Positions 1 to 9,032 of a stretch of DNA of 44,924 bases are shown here, piece by piece. The notes under the pieces were generated by a model. It was not told where the DNA came from. It made no database searches and worked only from the letters and a program-made list of their open reading frames with translations. This stretch comes from Actinomycetales bacterium. GTDB lineage: Bacteria > Actinomycetota > Actinomycetes > Actinomycetales > Microbacteriaceae. Location: assembly GCA_015654575.1 (NCBI GenBank), contig JAATGR010000084.1, positions 1 through 44,924 of the forward strand, in the 5' to 3' direction. Position numbers and translations under genes: made by a program. Position 1 is the first letter of the stretch. Each line of letters opens with the position of its first letter.

Positions 1-798
1 GACATCGTCATCGGCACACCCGGCCGTATTGAAGATCTGCAGAACCAGGGCAAGCTCGACCTCTCCGAGGTGCAGATCGTCGTCCTCGACGAGGCCGACC
101 ACATGAGCGAGCTCGGCTTCCTCGAACCGATGCAGCGCATCCTCCGGCTCGTCGCCGACGGTGCGCAGAAACTGCTGTTCTCGGCGACTCTCGACCGGGA
201 GGTCGCGGCGCTCGTCGACGAGTTCCTGGTCGACCCTGCCGTTTACGAGGTCGCAGGCGAGGATCAGGACTCCGGCACGATCGATCACTCGGTGCTCCTG
301 ATCGAGCAGCGGGAGAAGGCCGAGGTGCTCGACTCGCTCGTCGATCGCGACGGGAAGACGCTCGTGTTCACCCGCACGCGCGCCTACGCCGAGATGCTCG
401 CCGAGCAATTCGAGGACGCGGGTATCGCCGCGGTCGCCCTCCACGGCGATCTGAACCAGGCCAGGCGCAGCCGAAACCTGCAGCGCCTGACCGACGGCAA
501 GGTGCGTGTGCTCGTGGCCACCGATGTCGCGGCTCGCGGCATCCACGTCGACGACATTGACCTGGTCGTTCAGGCCGATCCGCCGGACGAGTACAAGACG
601 TACCTGCACCGTTCCGGGCGCACCGGCCGTGCCGGTCGTCGAGGCACCGTCGTCACGCTCATCACGCGGCAGCGGCGTCGCCGCATGACCGAGATGCTGG
701 AGCGCGCGGAGATCTCCGCACCGTTCACCGAGGTCCACCCTGGAGACGACGTGCTCGAGGAGATCACGGGCCGTCAGCCCGCTGACGTCGACGCCTGA
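1..798 (+). CDS. DEAD/DEAH-box RNA helicase, C-terminal portion (5' end outside window)
   Basis: Frame +1 is open from base 1 (DIVIGTPGRIEDLQNQGKLDLSEVQIVVLDEADHM...). Helicase motifs TPGR, DEAD, SAT and HRSGRTGRAGR are visible. Confidence 0.95.
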   Translation, partial: DIVIGTPGRIEDLQNQGKLDLSEVQIVVLDEADHMSELGFLEPMQRILRLVADGAQKLLFSATLDREVAALVDEFLVDPAVYEVAGEDQDSGTIDHSVLLIEQREKAEVLDSLVDRDGKTLVFTRTRAYAEMLAEQFEDAGIAAVALHGDLNQARRSRNLQRLTDGKVRVLVATDVAARGIHVDDIDLVVQADPPDEYKTYLHRSGRTGRAGRRGTVVTLITRQRRRRMTEMLERAEISAPFTEVHPGDDVLEEITGRQPADVDA

Positions 799-812
799 CC
801 TCCGTCCCCGCC

Positions 813-862
813 ACGCAGGCCGGAATCCGTACCCGATTTCCGGGGCGGGTTCCGGCCTGCGT
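813..862. terminator. Bidirectional terminator-like hairpin between convergent genes
   Basis: Perfect 13-bp arms ACGCAGGCCGGAA (813-825) / TTCCGGCCTGCGT (850-862), between a + gene end and a - gene end. Confidence 0.7.
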
Positions 863-909
863 GCATCCGCGGTGTCGTATGCGGATCGTGCCGGTGTCGG
901 CCTCGGCGC

Positions 910-1941
910 TCAGAACAGGGTCGGCTGCTGGAGCGTCAGGGTGGGTGTTCCGCCGGTGAGGGGGCGGGCACGCGCCGGCCTCTCCTCCCCGCGGGTGAGG
1001 CCGTGGGACCGCGCGAGCGGTGCGACGCGTCGGGCGAGCCATCGCCGGTAATCCCTGCGCGCCGTGGCTGCGGCGCCCGGGTACAGCGCGGCGTATGAGG
1101 ACACCAGCTCGGGATGCTCGCGCGAGAGCCACTGCAGGAACCACTGCTTCGCTCCGGGGCGCAGGTGCAGCGCGCCGTGAACCACCCCGGCCGCACCCGC
1201 TTCGGCGATCTGTCGCAGCGCATCGTCGAGGGCCGCGACGGAGTCGGTGAGATGCGGGAGGACGGGCATCAGGAACACGGTCACGCGGAAGCCCGCCTCC
1301 GTTGCGGCGCGTACCGTCTGGAGTCGGCCCTGCGCGCTCGGGGTGCCCGGTTCGATCGAGCGCTGCAGCTCATCATCGAACACGGCGATCGACATCGCGA
1401 GCGAGACGTCGACGCGTTCACGCGCCCGCTGGAGCAGGGGAAGGTCACGGCGGAGCAGCGTCCCCTTCGTGAGGATCGAGAACGGCGTCTGAGACGACGC
1501 GAGCGCCTCGATGATCCCCGGCATGAGTCGGTAACGACCCTCGGCCCGCTGATAGGGGTCGGTGTTGGTCCCGAGCGCGACGTGCTCGTGGCTCCAGGAA
1601 TCGCGCCCCAGCTCGAGGGCGAGCACATCGGCGACGTTCGTCTTCACGACGATCTGCGAGTCGAAATCGCGCCCGGCATCGAGGTCGAGATAGGTGTGCG
1701 TCTGCCGCGCGAAGCAGTAGGCGCAGGCATGGGTGCAGCCGCGATAGGGGTTCACCGTCCAGTCGAAGGGCATCGCGGATGCCCCGGGAACCCGATTCAG
1801 CGCGGACTTGCACTACACCTCGTGGAACGTGACGCCGGCGAACTCGGGGGTCGTGACCGACCGGACGAGCCCATCCAGCCGTTCCAGCCCGGGCAGCGCG
1901 TCGGCGTCCACCGCTCCGATTCGCTGCCCGTTCCACCGCAT
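910..1941 (-). pseudogene. Rv2578c-family radical SAM protein, interrupted by in-frame amber codon
   Basis: ATG at 1941 gives MRWNGQRIGAVDADALPGLERLDGLVRSVTTPEFAGVTFHEV, then TAG (1815-1813), then the same frame continues CKSALNRVPGASAMPFDWTVNPYRGCTHACAYCFARQ with a CxxxCxxC cluster motif, to a stop at 910. Confidence 0.85.
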
Positions 1942-1980
1942 GGAAAGAGTAGAACAAAAAGACGACTGTGAGTCAATAAT

Positions 1981-2002
1981 AATGGGAACATATATTCCCA
2001 TT
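1981..2002. promoter_or_regulatory. AT-rich dyad (candidate operator) between divergent genes
   Basis: AATGGGAA-CATATA-TTCCCATT: 8-bp perfect arms, with the inner ATAT also symmetric. Confidence 0.5.
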
Positions 2003-2060
2003 CAGTCCGAAGCCGCGGCGCTTCACAGTGGCACTCAGCGGTTGTGGTGAGAATGGAGTG

Positions 2061-3011
2061 ATGACCACACGCAGTGAGGCCCCGGGCGGCACTCGTCGGT
2101 CGTTACGGCGGGCGTCGTTGCGGCGTCGCCGTATCGGCATCCTCGCCGGCGCCGTGCTGGCGTTCGTCGTGGTCGCCATCGCCGTGCCGTCGCTGATCGT
2201 GGCCTCGATGGTGGCCGGGTCATCCGACCTCCCGCCGGGGACGGATGCGCTACCGGTGCCGGAGATCAGCCAGGTCTCGGCGGCTGCATCCATCTGCGAC
2301 GATCCGGACGTGCAGTCCGCGCTCGCGGCCGGCGACGACGAAGCCGTTGTGGTCGCGGCCGGAGGCGGGGAGGTGTTCCGCGAGGCCGTGGTCGCGGGCA
2401 CGGCCCCCTGCATCTCCCTCTCCGACGCCTCGCGCCGCTGGGTGGTGGTCAACAAGACGAGAGCGCTGGATCCCATCGACTACGCGCCGTCGTCTCTGGT
2501 GTCCTTCAGTACCGTCAGCTCCCTCAATGGGGGGAGCCTGCGGCAGGATGCGATGACGGCCCTGATCGCCCTCGCCGCGGCGTCGAAGGCAGCCGGCGCC
2601 GGCGCCATCGCCTCGCTCAGCTCCTACCGCTCCTACACGACGCAGCAGAGCACGTATTCGCAGCATGTGTCGGCCGACGGTCAGGCGAACGCCGATCTTG
2701 AGAGCGCCCGCCCCGGCTACAGCGAGCACCAGACGGGCATCGCCCTCGACCTCGTGGCCTGCAGCAGCAGCTGCGGGGGGCTCGACGACTTCGGGTCGTC
2801 AGCGCAGGGGCAATGGGTCGCAGAGCATGCGTGGGAGTACGGCTTCATCGTCCGCTACGAGGACGGCTACACCGACACCACCGGCTACAAGGCCGAGCCG
2901 TGGCACGTGCGCTTCATCGGCACGGAGCTCGCGAAGGCGTATCACGACGGCGGGTTCCACACCCTCGAGGACTTCTTCGGCCTGCCCGCCGCCCCCGACT
3001 ACACCGGCTGA
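2061..3011 (+). CDS. M15/VanY-type D-alanyl-D-alanine carboxypeptidase family protein with N-terminal membrane anchor
   Basis: SSYRSYTTQQSTYSQHV, GYSEHQTGIALDL and EPWHVRFIG motifs; N-terminal hydrophobic segment. Confidence 0.88.
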   Translation: MTTRSEAPGGTRRSLRRASLRRRRIGILAGAVLAFVVVAIAVPSLIVASMVAGSSDLPPGTDALPVPEISQVSAAASICDDPDVQSALAAGDDEAVVVAAGGGEVFREAVVAGTAPCISLSDASRRWVVVNKTRALDPIDYAPSSLVSFSTVSSLNGGSLRQDAMTALIALAAASKAAGAGAIASLSSYRSYTTQQSTYSQHVSADGQANADLESARPGYSEHQTGIALDLVACSSSCGGLDDFGSSAQGQWVAEHAWEYGFIVRYEDGYTDTTGYKAEPWHVRFIGTELAKAYHDGGFHTLEDFFGLPAAPDYTG

Positions 3012-3068
3012 GTGTCCACGACACGCGGGCGCGGCCGCGCCGGCATCCGCGTGTCGTGGACACTCAGC
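3007..3068. repeat. Nested palindromic hairpin, copy 1 (22-bp perfect arms)
   Basis: GCTGAGTGTCCACGACACGCGG (3007-3028) / CCGCGTGTCGTGGACACTCAGC (3047-3068). The core is shared with 44004-44073. Confidence 0.85.
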
Positions 3069-3073
3069 GGGTA

Positions 3074-3883
3074 TCAGCGGGGGAGGAAGACGACGAGCGC
3101 CGCCGCCGACACCGCCCAGGCGACCGCGACGAACACCACGTCGCGGGCGCGGAAAGGGACCAGATACCTCTCGGTGCGGTCTGGGTAGGCGCCGAAGGCC
3201 CGGGCGTCCATCGCGAGCGCGACGCGCTCCGCGTGGCGGATCGCGCCGGCCAGCAACGGCACGACGTAGCCGATCCAGCGGGTGATGCCGCGAAGCGGAC
3301 CGCGGCCGCTCCCCGATCCGCGCACCCGGTGCGCCTGCCGGATGACCTCCAGCTCATAGGCGAACCGGGGCACGAACCGGAACGCGGCGAGCGCCGTGTA
3401 GCCGATTCGGTATGGCACGCGCAGCTGCTGCACCAGCGAGCGGGCGAGGTCGGGTCCGGTCGTGCTCAGCCCCGCCACGAGGGCGAGCGCGATGATGGCA
3501 GCCAGCCGCAGAGCGGTCGCGTAGCCGGTCGCGAGGGCACCGGCGCGCAGCGTCCAGGCGCCGATCTCGAGCACCGCCGCCGTGCCGGCGACGCGCGACG
3601 GATCCGTCCACAGCGAGAACGTGAGGCCGATGACGGCCACCGCGACGGGGATCGCGAGGCCGAGCATCGCCGCCAGCCGCCGGGTGAAGCGCACCCCGAT
3701 CAGCAGCGTCGCATAGGCGAGCGCGACGAAGACCAGGGGCGTCCAGATATCACGGACCAGCACGAGCGCCACCGTCGCGGGGAGCACAGCCGCGAGCTTG
3801 GACAGCGGGTTCAGCCGGTACAGGAAGCGCAGCGCGCCGGCCGCGGGGGCCGGGGCGAACGGATCGGTCGCAGGCAGGGTCAT
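3074..3883 (-). CDS. ECF transporter T component (EcfT/CbiQ-like transmembrane protein)
   Basis: Multi-TM protein with a PLSKL...N-terminus and an ARAF-type coupling region (AMDARAFG), adjacent to a double-ATPase gene. Confidence 0.85.
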   Translation of the reverse strand: MTLPATDPFAPAPAAGALRFLYRLNPLSKLAAVLPATVALVLVRDIWTPLVFVALAYATLLIGVRFTRRLAAMLGLAIPVAVAVIGLTFSLWTDPSRVAGTAAVLEIGAWTLRAGALATGYATALRLAAIIALALVAGLSTTGPDLARSLVQQLRVPYRIGYTALAAFRFVPRFAYELEVIRQAHRVRGSGSGRGPLRGITRWIGYVVPLLAGAIRHAERVALAMDARAFGAYPDRTERYLVPFRARDVVFVAVAWAVSAAALVVFLPR

Positions 3884-5634
3884 GCGTCGCCGCCCGGCAG
3901 ATCGGCGAGCCGGGTGGCGCGGGCGAGCGCGGGATGCTGCGCCAGCCCAGACAGCGCTCGCCGCAGCGGCGGCAGCCGGAGTCCCGCTCGCTCGATCAGC
4001 GCGGCGTCGTCGAACACCTCGCCCGTCGTGCCGTCCGCAATGACCCGCCCGTCGGCCATCACGACGACGCGGTCGGCGTATTCGCTGACCAGCTGCATGT
4101 CGTGGGTGACGACGACCACGGTCACGCCCTCCGCGCGCAGCCCGGCGAGCAGCCGCAGCAGCTCGTCGGCCCGGGCGCGATCCTGTCCGAACGTGGGCTC
4201 GTCCAGCGCGAGCAGCGGGGCGCCGGCCACCAGCGCGGTGCCCACCGAGAGCCGTCGCTTCTGCCCGCCGGAGAGGAGGAACGGATGCTGCCCCGCCTTG
4301 TCCGCGAGTCCGAACCGATCCAGCAGGTCGTCGGCGCGGGCTCGCACGTCCTCTTCGCCGAGGCCCTGGCGGCGCAGCCCGTGCGCCGCCTCCTCGAACA
4401 CGGTGTGCGCGATGAACTGGTGTTCCGGGTTCTGGAACACGAATCCGACCATCCCCGGCAACTGGCCAGGATCCGCCCGGGCGACATCCTGGCCGCCGAT
4501 CCGCACCGTGCCGCGTGGCGGCTCGATGACGCCGGCGAGCGCGAGCAGCAGGCTCGACTTGCCGGCGCCGTTAGCACCCACGATCGCGGTGAACGAGCCC
4601 GCGGGAACGCTCAGCGACACGTCGTGCAGCACCTCGGTGCGGCCGCGTCGCAGCGTCAGTCCGGTGATGACGGCCGCCGGTTCGGCAGCCGGTCGCGGGT
4701 CGCGTTCGCTCGCGTCGGAACCCGCCGGTACCGGCGGGTGCTCGGCCAGCGCGTCGCGCAGATCGTCGGGGGTGAGCGGCAGCGGATCCAGCACGTAGCC
4801 GGCGCGCCGCAGTCGGAGAGCTGCCAGCGCCGAGGTCGGCAGCCACACGCCGAGCTCGTGCAGCTCTTCGGCGCGGTCGCGCAGCACCGACTCCGCCCGA
4901 CCGTCGGCGATCAGACGGCCGGCGGCATCGAGTACGATCACCCGGTCGACGAACCCGATCGCGGCGTCGAGATTGTGCTCGACCAGCACGATCGCGTGAT
5001 CGCCGGCGGCGACCAGATCCGCGAGGGCGCGGTAGACCTCCTCGATGCCGACCGGGTCGAGGTTCGCCGTCGGCTCGTCGAGTACGAGCAGGGGCGATCC
5101 CATCGCGAGCGCCGCAGCGATCGCGAGCCGCTGGCGTCCGCCGCCGGAGAGGACGTCGGGGTTCTCGTCCCGACGTTCCCAGAGTCCCACGCGTCGCAGC
5201 GCATGCTCGGTGCGGGCGAGCACCTCCGCCACCGGAAGCCGCAGGTTCTCGGGGCCGAACGCGACCTCGTCGAGCAGGGTGCCGGTCACCAGTTGTGCGT
5301 CCGGATCCTGGAAGACCATCGCGACGTGCGGACTCAGCTGCGCGACCGAGGCGGACGCGGTGTCCAGACCGCCCGCCTGGACGCTTCCGTGCAGTGTGGC
5401 CGGGACCGACTGCGGGATCAGCCCGTTGAGCGCGAGCGTCAGCGTGGACTTCCCCGAACCGCTCGGGCCGAGCACGAGGACGACCTCGCCGAGTCCGACC
5501 TCGAAGGACACGCCGGACGGCGTCGCCGCCTCAGCACCGTCGTGGGAGATGGACAGATCGGAGACGCGCAGCAGGGGGAGGGGGATGCCATCGGCGGACG
5601 CGGCGGCGTCGGGCGCGGAAGCGGGCACGGGCAT
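3880..5634 (-). CDS. ECF transporter energizing ATPase, two ABC domains fused
   Basis: Two Walker A motifs (GPSGSGKST, GANGAGKSS), two signature regions (LSGGGRQRLAIA, LSGGQKRRLSVG) and two Walker B motifs. Confidence 0.95.
   Translation of the reverse strand: MPVPASAPDAAASADGIPLPLLRVSDLSISHDGAEAATPSGVSFEVGLGEVVLVLGPSGSGKSTLTLALNGLIPQSVPATLHGSVQAGGLDTASASVAQLSPHVAMVFQDPDAQLVTGTLLDEVAFGPENLRLPVAEVLARTEHALRRVGLWERRDENPDVLSGGGRQRLAIAAALAMGSPLLVLDEPTANLDPVGIEEVYRALADLVAAGDHAIVLVEHNLDAAIGFVDRVIVLDAAGRLIADGRAESVLRDRAEELHELGVWLPTSALAALRLRRAGYVLDPLPLTPDDLRDALAEHPPVPAGSDASERDPRPAAEPAAVITGLTLRRGRTEVLHDVSLSVPAGSFTAIVGANGAGKSSLLLALAGVIEPPRGTVRIGGQDVARADPGQLPGMVGFVFQNPEHQFIAHTVFEEAAHGLRRQGLGEEDVRARADDLLDRFGLADKAGQHPFLLSGGQKRRLSVGTALVAGAPLLALDEPTFGQDRARADELLRLLAGLRAEGVTVVVVTHDMQLVSEYADRVVVMADGRVIADGTTGEVFDDAALIERAGLRLPPLRRALSGLAQHPALARATRLADLPGGDA
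4720..4739. repeat. 20-bp perfect palindrome inside the inter-domain linker of the double ATPase
   Basis: ACCCGCCGGTACCGGCGGGT equals its own reverse complement. Confidence 0.9.
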
Positions 5635-5702
5635 CCAGTCGAAGGGGAGCAGGTGTCCTCTAAATTAGTCGACCCTTATCGCCGGCGCGCCGAATCGCGC
5701 GG

Positions 5703-6251
5703 TCAGCGCCTGATCCGCGTGATGCCGGCGCGCGTGAGGCCGGTGCCGACTCCGAGCCCGACGGCGGTCCAGGCGACGGGGCCGACGATGAACAGCGCGA
5801 CGAAGAGGATCGCGGCCCATCCGCTCAGGCTTTCGGCGGCCAGGAACAGCCACATCGGCACGGCCAGCAGCACGCCGGTCGCCGCCGCGGAGAGGAAGAA
5901 CCGCCAGGGTTCCCAGTGCCGGTACCGGGTCAGGGCGGACACCCCCTCCTGCACGCCGCCGAAGAGCACGGCGACCATCAGGTAGCGACCCGCCATCGTC
6001 GGGACGAACGCGCACGCGACCAGCGCGGCGACGCCGTGCGTGATCAGCGCGACCCAGGGCAGGCGCAGCACCTGCTGGGCGATGACGCCCGGAAGTGCGT
6101 GGAAGCCGAGGACGAGGCCGTACAAGGGGAGGAGGCTGGTCGCCACGATGAGGTGCACCACGGTCCATCCCGCCGTGAGCAGGCCCATGGCCACTCCGAT
6201 GGCCGCGCAGGTCAGCAGGACACGTGTGGAGAGGGCGGCGGAACGGGGCAC
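5703..6251 (-). CDS. ECF transporter substrate-specific (S) component, YkoE-like
   Basis: Small multi-TM protein at the head of the ECF operon; GTG start at 6251 (VPRSAALSTRVLLTCAAIGVAMGLL...). Confidence 0.72.
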   Translation of the reverse strand: MPRSAALSTRVLLTCAAIGVAMGLLTAGWTVVHLIVATSLLPLYGLVLGFHALPGVIAQQVLRLPWVALITHGVAALVACAFVPTMAGRYLMVAVLFGGVQEGVSALTRYRHWEPWRFFLSAAATGVLLAVPMWLFLAAESLSGWAAILFVALFIVGPVAWTAVGLGVGTGLTRAGITRIRR

Positions 6252-6361
6252 GGTTCCAGCGTAACCGCCGCAACGGGCGCTGAACCCGGCTCGTCGGGAC
6301 ATCGGCCCACGGTGCGCGTCGGCGGGATGCCGAGTGCCCGGGGTGGGGCAGACTCGACAGG

Positions 6362-8992
6362 GTGAGCTCCTTCTCCGAGACCGTGCGCGCCGCGGGAGAC
6401 GACCCGGATGCCGTCTACGACGGGTTCACGGCGTGGGCGCTCGGTCGTGGGCTCACGCTGTACCCGGCGCAGGACGAGGCGGCCATCGAGCTCGTCTCGG
6501 GGGCGAACGTGATCCTGTCCACCCCGACCGGGACGGGGAAGTCGCTGGTCGCCGTCGCGGCGCACGCCGCGTCCCTCGCGCGCCGTGGCCGGAGTTACTA
6601 CACGGCCCCGATCAAGGCCCTCGTCAGCGAGAAGTTCTTCGCCCTCGTCGAGATCTTCGGCGCCGATCAGGTCGGGATGGTCACGGGTGACTCCGCGGTG
6701 AACGCGGATGCGCCGATCGTGTGCTGCACGGCCGAGATCCTCGCCAACCTCGCGCTGCGGGAGGGGGAGGACGCCGACGTGGACCTCGTCGTGATGGACG
6801 AGTTCCATTTCTACGGCGACCCCGACCGGGGCTGGGCGTGGCAGGTGCCGCTGCTGCTGTTGCCGCGGGCGCAGTTCCTGCTCATGTCGGCGACGCTGGG
6901 CGACACCGCCCAGATCTCCGCCGACCTCTCGCGTCGCACCGGGCGGCCCACCGTGGAGGTCACCGGCGTCGAACGCCCGGTGCCGTTGCTCTATTCGTAC
7001 GAGCGCCGTCCGGTGCACGAAGTCGTCGCTTCGCTCCTCGACGAGCGGGAGGCTCCGATCTACATCGTCCACTTCTCGCAGGCGGCCGCGATGGAGCGCG
7101 CCCAGGCGCTGGGCAGCATCCAGATCACCAGTCGTGCGCAGCGCGACGAGATCGCCGAGGCGATCGGCGGGTTCCGGTTCACCACCGCATTCGGGAAGAC
7201 CCTGTCTCGGCTCGTGCGCGCCGGCATCGGCGTGCACCACGCCGGGATGCTGCCCCGCTACCGTCGACTGGTCGAGACGCTCGCCCAGCGCGGGCTGCTG
7301 CGGGTGATCTGCGGCACCGACACCCTCGGTGTGGGGATCAACGTGCCGATCCGCACGGTGCTGATCACTGCGCTGAGCAAGTACGACGGCACCCGGATGC
7401 GGCAACTCACCGCACGCGAGTTCCATCAGGTCGCCGGCCGTGCCGGGCGTGCCGGTTTCGACCCGCACGGGAACGTGGTCGTCATGGCGCCGGAGTGGGA
7501 GATCGAGAACGCGGTGTCACTGGCCAAGGCCGGGGACGACGCCGCCAAGCGCAAGAAGATCGTGCGCAAGAAGGCGCCGACCGGCGTCGTCAACTGGGGG
7601 CAGGGGTCGTTCGAGCGATTGCGGGATGCCACGCCGGAACCGCTCGTCCCGCACCTGCAGCTGACGGCCGCGATGCTGTTGAACGTGATCGCTCGCGGAG
7701 GCGATGTGTTCGCCCACGTGCGCGCGCTCGTGTTCGACAATCACCAGACGCGTGCGCAACGGTATGCGCTGGCGCGGCGGGCGCTCGCGATCTTCCGCAC
7801 GCTGCGCGTCGCCGGCGTGGTCGAGGTCGGTGCCCCGGCGGGAGGGGGCGGGACGATCCGGCTCACCGTCGACCTGCAGCCGAACTTCGCGCTCAACCAG
7901 CCGCTATCACCGTTCGCGTTGGCCGCGATCGGGTTGCTCGACCCGGAGGAGGAGACCGGGCATCCGGCCGCCGACGCCCGTCCCGGTGAGAACATGAGCG
8001 GGACGGCGACGGCAGCTGAGACCGCGACCGCGACCGAGAGCACCGCAGCGGCCGCGACGCCTCGCGGCCCGCGGGGGGTCGGGACGGGCCACTACGCCCT
8101 CGACGTCGTCAGCATCATCGAGGCGACCCTCGACGACCCGCGCGCCATCCTGTCCCAGCAGGAGTTCAAGGCCCGCGGGGAGGCGGTCGCCGCGATGAAG
8201 CGCGACGGCCTCGACTACGACGACCGGATGGCGGCCCTCGAGGAGATCACCTATCCCCGGCCGCTCGCCGACCTCCTGGGGCAGGCCTTCGAGACGTTCG
8301 CCTCGGGCCAGCCCTGGGTGCGCGACTTCGAGTTGCATCCGAAGGCGGTCGTGCGTGACATGTTCGAGCAGGCGTTCTCCTTCGCCGAGTTCGTGAACTG
8401 GTACCAGCTTGGCCGCAGCGAGGGTCTCGTCCTCCGCTATCTCAGCGACGCCTACCGTGCGATTCGCCAGACCGTCCCGGCCGAGGCCCGCACCCCGGAA
8501 CTGCTCGATCTGATCGCCTGGCTCGGCGAGCTGGTGCGACAGGTCGACTCCAGCCTCGTCGACGAATGGGAGGCGCTCGTCAATCCGGCGGAGGAGGGTG
8601 CGGTCCTCGTGCCGCCTGCGCCGCCCTCAGTCGTGGCCAACCGGCGGGCGTTCACGGTGCTCGTGCGCAATGAGCTGTTCCGCCGCATCCGGCTCGCCGC
8701 GCTTCAGCGCGACGATGACCTGACCGCCCTCGACCCTGGAGTGGATTGGCCCGTCGCGCTCGACGCGTACTACGCCGAGCACACCGAGATCCTCACTGGC
8801 GCCCCGGCCCGCTCGACCGCGCTCTGCGTCATCGACGAGAAGGATGCTGCTAGCGGCATATGGCACGTGGAGCAGACGATCGACGACCCGGCGGGAGACC
8901 ACGACTGGCGCATTCGCGCCGACGTGGACCTGCTCGCGTCCGGCGAGACCGGGAGCGCCGTCCTGGTCGTCACCGAGGTCGTCCGTCTGTAG
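6362..8992 (+). CDS. DEAD/DEAH-box helicase with DUF3516-type C-terminus
   Basis: STPTGTGKSLVA, DEFHFYGDPDRGWAWQ, SATLGDT, HHAGMLPRYRRLVE and QVAGRAGRAGFD motifs. Confidence 0.93.
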   Translation: MSSFSETVRAAGDDPDAVYDGFTAWALGRGLTLYPAQDEAAIELVSGANVILSTPTGTGKSLVAVAAHAASLARRGRSYYTAPIKALVSEKFFALVEIFGADQVGMVTGDSAVNADAPIVCCTAEILANLALREGEDADVDLVVMDEFHFYGDPDRGWAWQVPLLLLPRAQFLLMSATLGDTAQISADLSRRTGRPTVEVTGVERPVPLLYSYERRPVHEVVASLLDEREAPIYIVHFSQAAAMERAQALGSIQITSRAQRDEIAEAIGGFRFTTAFGKTLSRLVRAGIGVHHAGMLPRYRRLVETLAQRGLLRVICGTDTLGVGINVPIRTVLITALSKYDGTRMRQLTAREFHQVAGRAGRAGFDPHGNVVVMAPEWEIENAVSLAKAGDDAAKRKKIVRKKAPTGVVNWGQGSFERLRDATPEPLVPHLQLTAAMLLNVIARGGDVFAHVRALVFDNHQTRAQRYALARRALAIFRTLRVAGVVEVGAPAGGGGTIRLTVDLQPNFALNQPLSPFALAAIGLLDPEEETGHPAADARPGENMSGTATAAETATATESTAAAATPRGPRGVGTGHYALDVVSIIEATLDDPRAILSQQEFKARGEAVAAMKRDGLDYDDRMAALEEITYPRPLADLLGQAFETFASGQPWVRDFELHPKAVVRDMFEQAFSFAEFVNWYQLGRSEGLVLRYLSDAYRAIRQTVPAEARTPELLDLIAWLGELVRQVDSSLVDEWEALVNPAEEGAVLVPPAPPSVVANRRAFTVLVRNELFRRIRLAALQRDDDLTALDPGVDWPVALDAYYAEHTEILTGAPARSTALCVIDEKDAASGIWHVEQTIDDPAGDHDWRIRADVDLLASGETGSAVLVVTEVVRL

Positions 8993-9032
8993 CGGGCTTC
9001 CCCGGGCGACGGGGATGCGCCAGGCTGTGCCC

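Noticed and set aside
1813-1815. Recoding as selenocysteine or pyrrolysine
   Set aside because: UAG is not the Sec codon, and Pyl machinery is not expected in this lineage. A simple nonsense mutation is more likely.
2813-4798. 661-aa plus-strand ORF
   Set aside because: Antisense shadow ORF of the ECF genes in a high-GC genome. Arg/Pro/Ala-rich with no recognisable domain.
3934-5985. 683-aa plus-strand ORF
   Set aside because: Antisense to the well-supported ECF ATPase. Composition typical of a shadow frame.
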